Assembly: GCA_051651625.1 (NCBI GenBank)
Contig: JBOFSQ010000041.1
Coordinates: 1 to 16,077 of the forward strand
Source: JBOFSQ01 sp051651625
GTDB lineage: Bacteria > Planctomycetota > Planctomycetia > Pirellulales > Thermoguttaceae
Reading direction: 5' to 3'
DNA length: 16,077 nucleotides
The translations under genes were made by a program, and so were the position numbers. Shown here in pieces: positions 7,282-12,957 of the stretch (its first letter is position 1; each line of letters begins with the position of its first letter). The notes below the pieces were generated by a model. That model was not told the DNA's origin. It saw nothing but the letters and a program-made list of their open reading frames with translations, and made no database searches.

Positions 7282-8223
7282 TCAACCCGTTTCCGGCATA
7301 AACGTCGGGAAGACGATCCCTTGCGGAATCGCGACGTTCGGGGAAGAAGAACACGGACGACATTGCGTCACATGCGTCTCGCAGTTGCGGGCACCGAGTT
7401 TGTACATCGACGAAGTAAGTGCGGTACAGTCGCTTCGCACAAGCCAAACAACCTGACTACCACGCATCGCGTCGAGACGGTGACAGACGAGACTTGTCGC
7501 TTCGTCCTCATCGCAAACCACGCCCGGACCAAGCATCGTACTCCCCGGCGAACGCACCGACGCAAGCCAGCCGCGAACTTCTCCCGCGTCCGTTAGGCAC
7601 ACCGAAAGTCCCCAAATCTTTTCGCGGTTCGCAAGAAAATAACGGAGATCGTGTTCGCGGTCAAGACCGACAAGTCGCCGCTCAAGCGCGACCATTCCGG
7701 CTACATCGTCTGATGTTGCGTCCCGAACTGTCGCGTGCGGAAGACGCGGAACAGAAACTCCAGAATCAGGCACCGTCCAAATCATGTCTTGAAAAAACTG
7801 GAGTGGACGAAAACCAGCCTTGTTGTAGAGCGTGAACGAATCGAGGTTCATCGCACTGCTAACGAGCCGCAGCGGCAAACACTCGGCTTCCGACATGCGA
7901 ATCACTTCGTCCATCATCCCACGCGCGACGCCGCGACCATACCACGCCGGATCAACAGAGACAATCCCTACTGCAATGTGCGTTGGACGACGGTGATAGA
8001 AACACTGGCCGACAATCTTCTTCGTCGCTTTTTCTTCTGCAATGAGACAAGAGCCGGGATCGATCCCTTCGTAGACTTCGGGAAAGATGCGGAGCGTTTC
8101 CCACGCACCCGCAACCAGTTCAAACCCGCGGTTTTTGAGATACCACGCATTGAGCGATTTGTGAATCAAACACGCTACTTCATCCCAGTCGCCGCGCTGC
8201 ATCGTGCGAAGTTGCCAAGTCAT
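7282..8223 (-). CDS. double-domain GNAT N-acetyltransferase
   Basis: A 313-residue cytosolic protein with two GNAT-type halves. Residues ~3-150 hold the better-conserved domain: RTMQRGDWDEV at the start, and motif A VSVDPAWYGRGVARGMM (88-104) with the Q/R-x-x-G-x-G/A acetyl-CoA pyrophosphate loop, followed by LYNKAGFRPLQ (132-142). The second half (~163-290, ATVRDATSDDVAGMVALERR) is a degenerate GNAT fold like the C-terminal part of YitH-type acetyltransferases. The substrate is unknown. The start at 8223 is chosen because AAAGGACGG precedes it and it begins the domain; a frame from 8262 adds only 13 residues. It starts 42 bases after the stop of the upstream coiled-coil gene, so the two may share a transcript. 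Confidence 0.85.
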   Translation of the reverse strand: MTWQLRTMQRGDWDEVACLIHKSLNAWYLKNRGFELVAGAWETLRIFPEVYEGIDPGSCLIAEEKATKKIVGQCFYHRRPTHIAVGIVSVDPAWYGRGVARGMMDEVIRMSEAECLPLRLVSSAMNLDSFTLYNKAGFRPLQFFQDMIWTVPDSGVSVPRLPHATVRDATSDDVAGMVALERRLVGLDREHDLRYFLANREKIWGLSVCLTDAGEVRGWLASVRSPGSTMLGPGVVCDEDEATSLVCHRLDAMRGSQVVWLVRSDCTALTSSMYKLGARNCETHVTQCRPCSSSPNVAIPQGIVFPTFMPETG

Positions 8224-8265
8224 TGTGAAACCGTCCTTTCGCGTTGAGCTGTTTGAATGCACGTC

Positions 8266-9423
8266 TCACTTCGGCGCATCTTGACGATTCACAACTGCAT
8301 CTTTCGCTTTGTTCTGTGCGTCGCGGATTTTGTTGACGAAGTTTTCGTTGTCTTGCTGTGCTTTGGAAAGATCGTCGGCTAGTCCTTGCGTCAGTTTGGC
8401 AACGTCGTCGTAAACCGCTTTGACCGAATCGTACTGTTTCTGCATCGACTCGATTCGCTCCTTCTCAAGAATTTGATCGTCGCCGCTCTTTTTGAGTTCT
8501 TCGTCGAGTTTCTTTTGTGCTTCGTCCAAATCTTTGATGTTGCGTTTGAGCGTGTCGATTGTTTGGTTGAGAACGACTCGCTGGTGATACGCCGCCGCGA
8601 TGAGGTACTCGAATCCTTGCGGTTTTCGCTCCGCGTTCACAAGCATATCGCGGACTTCTGGCGGCAACGCATCGAGCGTTTTTTGGTCCATCTGCTCGAA
8701 GAGCAACGGCTGCGAACCACCTTCTGCAACTTTCGGATCGTGAAGTTCGTGAATGCGGTCTGTTGGCATCGTCACATAAACCGCCCACGTCGATGACTGC
8801 GACGCGGTAAGCTCGGCGTTTTCTGCGTCGGTTAGAAAATCGACTGATGTCAACGACGATACATACGCACCGTTACCGTTGTCTTTCGGCGGACCGTCTA
8901 CACTGAATCGACCGAGAAAAACGCTGCGCTTCTGTGCTGCGCCGTTCGGATCGGTCGTCGCATCACCTTGCGCAACGACGCTCCCTTCGTCGAAGAGATA
9001 AACGATCCCTTTCGCATCGAGCGGCTGCGACGACTGCAACTCAACCGTCGTCATCTTGAGTGGCGACGCATTGTTGTTTGTCAGGTCTGGAAGTGTCGGA
9101 TTGATCGGCTTCTTCCCGACATTCACGCTGATCGGCTTGCACCCAAACCACGCCCGATTTCGCTCTTTGAGGAGCAGGTCGAGTTTCACTGCAAGTTCGC
9201 TCGGAATGAGTTCGCCAGCAGCGCGTCCAGAGAGACTTTCAGTCGCCTTCGCTGATAGCAGAAGTTTTTCGACGTTGGCTTGTGTTTTGGCGAGTTCGTC
9301 GGTTTTCTTTTTGATCGCCTCGCGCCAAGCTGCTTGTACCTTGAGTTCTTTCACAGTCCAAACGACCGCAGCAATCCCCAAGAGAACAATCAGCACGATG
9401 AAGACTTTGTTCCAAACGTTCAT
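8266..9423 (-). CDS. membrane-anchored coiled-coil protein of unknown function
   Basis: A 385-residue protein, not recognised as a named family beyond planctomycete hypothetical proteins. Residues 5-24 (VFIVLIVLLGIAAVVWT region) form one membrane helix with a short N-terminal cytosolic end, so the bulk is probably outside the inner membrane. Next come a short helix (25-60), a beta-rich domain (~95-220, e.g. KGIVYLFDEGSVVAQGD and GAYVSSLTSVDFLT), and a long charged coiled coil (~280-375, KRNIKDLDEAQKKLDEELKK). The start at 9423 follows GGGGTGAG. The same frame is open further upstream through tRNA-Leu, which is not coding. It probably forms a transcription unit with the GNAT gene downstream. 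A structural or cell-envelope scaffold role is possible but is inference. Confidence 0.75.
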   Translation of the reverse strand: MNVWNKVFIVLIVLLGIAAVVWTVKELKVQAAWREAIKKKTDELAKTQANVEKLLLSAKATESLSGRAAGELIPSELAVKLDLLLKERNRAWFGCKPISVNVGKKPINPTLPDLTNNNASPLKMTTVELQSSQPLDAKGIVYLFDEGSVVAQGDATTDPNGAAQKRSVFLGRFSVDGPPKDNGNGAYVSSLTSVDFLTDAENAELTASQSSTWAVYVTMPTDRIHELHDPKVAEGGSQPLLFEQMDQKTLDALPPEVRDMLVNAERKPQGFEYLIAAAYHQRVVLNQTIDTLKRNIKDLDEAQKKLDEELKKSGDDQILEKERIESMQKQYDSVKAVYDDVAKLTQGLADDLSKAQQDNENFVNKIRDAQNKAKDAVVNRQDAPK

Positions 9424-9571
9424 GAGACTCACCCCCAAAATTGTACACAATCCGCCGTGAAGTACCTGCGGGATTTTACGGTATCTAGGGTAGCGCGTCA
9501 AGACTGTTTTCTTGCCGCTTGAGTTTGAAACCATTGCCGTGTAGACCAGCAACGTTTGCTCTGTCAAAAAG

Positions 9572-9657
9572 TACCGAACCCCGGACTTGAACCGGGACGT
9601 CCGATGAAGGACTGCGGATTTTGAGTCCGCCGCGTCTGCCAATTCCGCCAGTTCGGC
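9572..9657 (-). tRNA. tRNA-Leu (anticodon CAA)
   Basis: The minus strand gives an 86-base class II tRNA: acceptor GCCGAAC/GTTCGGT (G1-U72 wobble), D-arm TGGCGGAATTGGCAGACGC, anticodon arm GCGGA-CTCAAAA-TCCGC giving CAA, a long variable arm (GTCCTTCATCGGAC), and a T arm with loop TTCAAGT. The discriminator is A, as expected for leucine. The CCA end is not encoded. It stands 148 bases upstream of the coiled-coil gene on the same strand. Confidence 0.95.
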
Positions 9658-9966
9658 TTTTTTGACTAGCTTCGCTTTCCGAGATGCCGCCTTCCGTTGG
9701 TCGGCTACCGTTAACAGGGTAGCTCGCTTGCGCGCCAACCAACCATTCTCTCCAAGCAGCAAAGACGGGTGGCATTTTACACGGCGACGATTCAAAATCA
9801 AGGGCACGGGGAAACTTTTGTTGAGCCTACCCACCACGCGACCTCGCCGTGTTGGAAACAAAGAGCCGCTCGTAATGCATGCAATCATGCGACTCCCTCC
9901 GTGCCTCTGTGACTCCGTGTGAAAAAAAAGAACCGCGAGTAAACGTAAAATCCGTGAACGCTTACC
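9658..9966. other. intergenic region between tRNA-Leu and vWA gene
   Basis: No convincing gene. It should contain the tRNA-Leu promoter (minus strand), but no clear -10/-35 pair stands out. Near 9893-9922 is a low-complexity stretch (CTCCGTGCCTCTGTGACTCC type) of a kind seen as dispersed intergenic filler in bacterial genomes. Near 9948-9964 is ATCCGTGAACGCTTACC, a relative of the AACCGTGAACGGTTAC motif found several times at 10.9-11.9 kb. Confidence 0.5.
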
Positions 9967-10662
9967 TTATTTCTTGCGTACAGGAGCCTTGCCCACCGTT
10001 TTCTTGGCAGACTTTTTCGTCACGGATTTTTGTGGTTCTTCTTCGCGGTCTTCGGCATCAAAACCGATGCTCTGCATCTCTTCTGGTGTGGCGCAGTACG
10101 CCATCAATATTTTTCGCGACAGTCGCTCCGTGTTACGCGCTGCACCATCTTTGGTGGGTGTCCAATCAATTGCTCTGTCGGCGGAAATGCCGTAGCTTTC
10201 GGCAACGGTGATCGCGTCTTGGTTTGCGCCCAAGTAAAGGAACAGCCAGTTGTACGCCTCGGTCTGATGCTTGATCTTATTCAACAGCAAACTTTTCGTG
10301 TACTCTGGATCAGATGCGTTTTCTTCGCCGTCGGTGACGATCACAAACATCACCTTTTCCGCACGTTTGTCGTCCGGCGTTGCCGCCAAACGTTCGCCAA
10401 CTTCGTCGATCATCTTGCACGCCGACTCAATCAGTGCCGTGCTGCTGGTCGGCGTCAGTGTGAACTCCTTGACCTTTTTGATCGGTTTGTCTGCGAAGAC
10501 CGGCTGGTAATTGTCGGAAAAAATCGAGTACGTTACCAACACATCCAACTCGCGGTTTTCTTTGACCAACTGGTTCAAGCTCCCCGCCATATCAGCGGCA
10601 ATCGGTGCCATCGAACCACTCGAATCAACCAAAATGTTCATGCTAATCAAGTTCGCTTTCAT
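9967..10662 (-). CDS. small von Willebrand factor A (vWA) domain protein
   Basis: A 231-residue cytosolic protein that is nearly all one vWA domain. The metal-ion-dependent adhesion site is complete: D13-x-S15-x-S17 in ILVDSSGSM, a Thr near residue 75 (SSTALIES), and D111 in IVTDGEENASD. The rest of the Rossmann-like fold continues to ~195, and the tail (205-231) is very lysine-rich (KKSAKKTVGKAPVRKK), perhaps contacting nucleic acid or an acidic partner. The start at 10662 follows AGGAG; an upstream frame to 10716 would start in a poor context. Single-domain vWA proteins of this type often work with a second protein (for example a kinase/phosphatase pair in Ter-like clusters or a MoxR ATPase), but no such partner is next to it here. 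Function therefore remains open. Confidence 0.88.
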   Translation of the reverse strand: MKANLISMNILVDSSGSMAPIAADMAGSLNQLVKENRELDVLVTYSIFSDNYQPVFADKPIKKVKEFTLTPTSSTALIESACKMIDEVGERLAATPDDKRAEKVMFVIVTDGEENASDPEYTKSLLLNKIKHQTEAYNWLFLYLGANQDAITVAESYGISADRAIDWTPTKDGAARNTERLSRKILMAYCATPEEMQSIGFDAEDREEEPQKSVTKKSAKKTVGKAPVRKK

Positions 10663-10711
10663 GGTGGTGTCTCCTGTTTTGAAAAATTTTTGATCGTTTA
10701 CGCCACGTTTC

Positions 10712-10870
10712 ATCATTCCCGCATACTCGGCGGGAATCTATCCTGAAGGCACTTCGTTGACGCTGCGTTCGCTCTCACGCTTCACTCGCTTACGCTTCCC
10801 GCTCTGACTCCCCGCCACAACGTCAACACGCATTCGACTCGGATGGATTCCCGCTTTCGCGGGAATGACG
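10712..10870. repeat. pair of inverted ATTCCCGC hairpins (REP-like) with intervening repeat
   Basis: The left hairpin is ATTCCCGC-atactcg-GCGGGAAT (10715-10737) and the right one ATTCCCGC-TTTC-GCGGGAAT (10847-10866), arranged as mirror images (CATT...ATCTATCC versus GGATGGATT...AATGA). Between them is a relative of the 3693/7105 repeat (CACTCGCTTACGCTTC). A third hairpin of this type is at 3747-3769. This is a compound palindromic repeat as in other bacteria; it has no coding value, and frames through it give the familiar spurious FPRKRESI peptide. Confidence 0.7.
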
Positions 10871-10933
10871 GACAGTAGGAAATAAACCGTGAACGGTTAC
10901 ACGAAATCAAACGTGAATGCCTACCAAAAAGTC

Positions 10934-11035
10934 TCACCATTGATCTAGATCGAACAACATCACTATAATTCCTTCTATTATAGTGAAGAGAAGCATCCAC
11001 ATAAGGAATCCTAGTGGTCCAGGTATACATTCCAT
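10934..11035 (-). CDS. 33-residue single-pass membrane peptide (putative)
   Basis: A very short ORF beginning MECIPGPLGFLMWMLLF, with one hydrophobic helix (residues ~8-29) and an acidic end (LFDLDQW). GAGGTG lies 6-7 bases before the ATG, which supports translation. A longer frame to 11188 reads through the repeat motif and hairpin at 11098-11156 and is not believable. The coding sequence contains a perfect palindrome CACTATAAT/ATTATAGTG (10961-10985). It is not recognised as a known family. Together with the 27-residue peptide upstream it may be a small membrane regulator, a toxin-like peptide, or a chance ORF. Confidence 0.4.
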   Translation of the reverse strand: MECIPGPLGFLMWMLLFTIIEGIIVMLFDLDQW

Positions 11036-11097
11036 AAAACACCTCAAAATTCGTAAGCGTTCACGGTTTTTTTCGCCATTCGGCGTGAATGCGTTTT

Positions 11098-11122
11098 GTA
11101 TTTGCCCCGTTGGGGCAAATAC
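11098..11122. terminator. strong 11-bp hairpin GTATTTGCCCC / GGGGCAAATAC
   Basis: A perfect 11-bp stem with a 3-base loop (GTT on the plus strand), lying between the 27- and 33-residue ORFs. On the minus strand it is followed by AAAACGC rather than a T-run, so it may be a transcript-end or processing structure or simply a dispersed repeat. The stem AT/GC layout resembles bidirectional terminators only partly. Confidence 0.4.
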
Positions 11123-11188
11123 GTCAACGGCAACGCTGTCAAAACCGTGAACGGTTACCAAAATTCTACCAATTGTTGTTTCAGACAC

Positions 11189-11272
11189 TTACCGTATCGC
11201 ACGCCTAATAACCAGTGCAATATAAACCATCAACAGCGAAGCAATCGCCACCCCAAATGTATTGTCTTCCAT
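11189..11272 (-). CDS. 27-residue single-pass membrane peptide (putative)
   Basis: The ORF reads MEDNTFGVAIASLLMVYIAL, then VIRRAIR: an acidic start, one hydrophobic helix (~6-22) and a basic end, giving a normal N-out or inserted topology. AAAGGCGG sits ~5 bases before the ATG, and the start is only 17 bases after the stop of the 123-residue gene, so the two are likely translated from one transcript. Too short for family assignment. Small hydrophobic peptides of this shape act in some bacteria as membrane-complex subunits or type I toxins; neither is shown here. Confidence 0.5.
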   Translation of the reverse strand: MEDNTFGVAIASLLMVYIALVIRRAIR

Positions 11273-11289
11273 CTGTACCGCCTTTGTTG

Positions 11290-11661
11290 TTAAGTTGTGG
11301 CCCTGCTTTTAGCAGACTTGAGCATACTTTTAATCGTTGACGTATTCGATTTTGCAACTTTGGTTTCCGTGTGTTCCCACTCACAAAACGACTCCTTTGA
11401 ATACTCCTCTATTCCTGGATGAGTATCTACGTCGAGATTCGGGTCTCGACTACAGTCACCAATGATTTTGGTTAGGCGTTTTATCGGAATATCGACGTGC
11501 ATTACCGTCCCACTCCTTTCTATCACTAGCAGCGACGTAGCACACCCCCCATTACCCTCGAATGCCGTAGCGTAACTGATACTGGAAAAGGGCATAACGA
11601 TTTCTTTGAACTGTTTTACCCCATCTATCTTGATCCATCCGAACGTTCTTAAGCTACCCAT
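11290..11661 (-). CDS. hypothetical protein, 123 residues
   Basis: Not recognised. The ATG at 11661 has AAAGGT at good spacing. The N-terminal two thirds (MGSLRTFGWIKIDGVKQFKE, then ISYATAFEGNGGCATSLLVIE and GTVMHVDIPIKRLTKIIGD) looks like a small beta-rich globular domain. The tail from ~95 is lysine/serine/threonine-rich and probably disordered. No signal peptide or membrane helix. It is followed after 17 bases by the 27-residue membrane peptide, so they form a likely pair. The 214 bases upstream, to the 75-residue gene, contain one AACCGCGAACGGTT motif and no clear gene. Confidence 0.6.
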   Translation of the reverse strand: MGSLRTFGWIKIDGVKQFKEIVMPFSSISYATAFEGNGGCATSLLVIERSGTVMHVDIPIKRLTKIIGDCSRDPNLDVDTHPGIEEYSKESFCEWEHTETKVAKSNTSTIKSMLKSAKSRATT

Positions 11662-11875
11662 CTTTTACCTTTCTGTTTTTGAATACCCATACACAATCCG
11701 CCAAAATATCGTTTCGCACATTACATCCACGGTCTCGATGACCACGCGAGATTGGGGATTCGGAAACTTTTCCCTACACCCTATGCGCAAAAACTCCCAA
11801 AATTGTTTCAGAACCCTACGAATCTCGTAACCGCGAACGGTTGCAACCACAAAAGACGAACAACGCGACGCGAAG

Positions 11876-12103
11876 TCATTTTCTTTTGCTTCGCGGGACG
11901 TACTCGCCTTCTGCGTCGTAAGCACTCCACGACAAATCGCGCCACTCGTTGGCCTCGTGGCGGTTCATTCTGTCATCACGTTCATCGTCGGCGTCATCGG
12001 CGTTGTAGTCCCAAGCCACAGAACTACCAGCTGTAAGCCAGTCGCGTTGGCATAGACCATATGCTTCAAGCTCTATGTCATAGATATTACAAACGTTTCT
12101 CAT
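11876..12103 (-). CDS. small acidic hypothetical protein, 75 residues
   Basis: Starts MRNVCNIYDIELEAYGLCQR with AAAGGGAAG just before the ATG at 12103; the longer frame to 12181 has no such signal. The middle is very acidic (DYNADDADDERDDRMNRHE) and the end is basic (VPRSKRK). No domain is recognised. Small acidic proteins can be DNA mimics or anti-regulators, but there is no direct support for that here. Confidence 0.5.
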   Translation of the reverse strand: MRNVCNIYDIELEAYGLCQRDWLTAGSSVAWDYNADDADDERDDRMNRHEANEWRDLSWSAYDAEGEYVPRSKRK

Positions 12104-12174
12104 AACTTCCCTTTCTGCTCTCTGTTTGTTTGTAGTCGAGTGATGTGAAACGTTCACACCACGCTCGCTTCTAC

Positions 12175-12468
12175 CTAACAATGACTGCTAAGTGTGACAC
12201 AAAGTTTCACACCCCACGTTTTCTCGGTTTCTTGTCCGTAGACGCACCGTGAAATCGGTGTGCTGCTGAGCACACCAAACGCATCGTCGGCGATGCGGTT
12301 GTACACTTCGCTTTCGCGGAGCGTTTTCTTTTCGGCTGAACGCAGTGCGTCACGATTCGGCGGTAGGAAGGTGATGATGATGTCGTCCATCCAATCGTAG
12401 ACCAGCAGGAACCACTGCTTGTGGTGGTAGCAGACAACCCGCGAGCAGCCCGCTCGGTCGCTACTCAT
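12175..12468 (-). CDS. hypothetical protein, 97 residues
   Basis: Starts MSSDRAGCSRVVCYHHKQWF, with a hydrophobic beta-like stretch (FLLVYDWMDDIIITFLPP) and a helical RDALRSAEKKTLRESEVYNRIADDAF. The ATG overlaps the stop of the 27-residue ORF upstream (ATGAGTAG arrangement, 8-base overlap), which implies translational coupling. The final ~12 residues run through an imperfect hairpin (GTGTGA...TCACAC near 12196-12213), so the original C-terminus may have been replaced. No family is recognised. Confidence 0.5.
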   Translation of the reverse strand: MSSDRAGCSRVVCYHHKQWFLLVYDWMDDIIITFLPPNRDALRSAEKKTLRESEVYNRIADDAFGVLSSTPISRCVYGQETEKTWGVKLCVTLSSHC

Positions 12469-12544
12469 TCGCAAGGAATTGCGCCCGGTGCGGATGTTCC
12501 GACAACCGCTCAAGTGCGTGGTAGGAAGCAAAACGATTGACCAT
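12461..12544 (-). CDS. 27-residue ORF, coupled to the next gene (putative)
   Basis: Reads MVNRFASYHALERLSEHPHR, then AQFLANE. A strong GAAAGGACG precedes the ATG, and its last codons overlap the ATG of the 97-residue gene. It may be a leader peptide that sets translation of the following ORF, or the true N-terminus of a single protein split by a small indel. The strong ribosome-binding site argues that translation really starts here. Confidence 0.45.
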   Translation of the reverse strand: MVNRFASYHALERLSEHPHRAQFLANE

Positions 12545-12665
12545 AATTCGTCCTTTCAAAATTTGGCTGCAAAAAAGTGGTGTCACCGTTACACTCCGTT
12601 TCCCTTGACGGCCACAAGTTTAGGGTTTGTAACCGACATTTTTCACAAGATTTCAAAAGCCCTCG

Positions 12666-12746
12666 TTACGGCCCGTAAACACGGATCGCCTTGATGCTGT
12701 GATCGTCCATTGCGGCGGATGCGGCATCGAGAACATTGTTGGTCAT
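12666..12746 (-). CDS. 26-residue ORF with strong promoter and RBS (putative)
   Basis: Reads MTNNVLDAASAAMDDHSIKA, then IRVYGP. It has AGGAG at good spacing and a TATATT -10-like box 25 bases upstream (12776-12771). It is the first ORF of the minus-strand string and faces the kinase gene across a divergent spacer. It is either a leader peptide or the truncated start of a larger gene, since it ends abruptly at a TAA in what looks like a continuing fold (DDHSIKAIRVYGP). Confidence 0.4.
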   Translation of the reverse strand: MTNNVLDAASAAMDDHSIKAIRVYGP

Positions 12747-12770
12747 GAGTCGGTCTCCTGTTACGCGAAC

Positions 12771-12776
12771 AATATA
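12771..12776 (-). promoter_or_regulatory. TATATT -10-like box for the small-ORF string
   Basis: The minus strand reads GCGGTATATTG, the same GGTATAnT context as in front of lpxD and the methyltransferase. The 5' leader would be short (~18 bases) and carry the AGGAG site. No strong -35 is visible. Confidence 0.35.
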
Positions 12777-12957
12777 CCGCTGCGACTAACCGACCACCGG
12801 TTGACCGCGATACGTCTCTCCGCGTCTACTCAACAATGACGATGGGGTGTGACACTTTCTCAAAAAATCTGGGGGACTGGCACCTTTCGCCCGTGTCGGG
12901 TAGAATGCCGCCTGCTTTTTCGCCTTCTCGTCCACTCTTGTTCTGTGAGTTTCTGCT

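Larger units (their letters stand above)
10885..11156. repeat. AACCGTGAACGGTT palindromic motifs (several copies)
   Basis: Exact copies of AACCGTGAACGGTT (a 6-bp inverted repeat with a GA centre) are at 10885-10898 and 11143-11156, both followed by AC. A variant AAACCGTGAACGCTTAC lies on the minus strand at 11053-11069, and AACCGCGAACGGTT at 11829-11842. Weaker relatives occur at 9948 and 10910. The spacing around small ORFs suggests either a dispersed repeat or a regulator binding site. Confidence 0.6.

Noticed and set aside
9424..9888. Long N-terminal extension of the coiled-coil protein frame
   Set aside because: The extension reads through tRNA-Leu (giving the typical AELADAADSKS peptide) and lacks a ribosome-binding site; the ATG at 9423 has one and begins the membrane helix.
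10782..11042. 86-codon minus-strand ORF
   Set aside because: It encodes the FPRKRESI peptide that arises from the ATTCCCGC hairpin repeat and overlaps the better-supported small ORF at 10934-11035.
11665..11925. 86-codon minus-strand ORF between the 75- and 123-residue genes
   Set aside because: It needs a GTG inside the preceding gene, has no ribosome-binding site, and runs through an AACCGCGAACGGTT repeat; it probably is not a gene.
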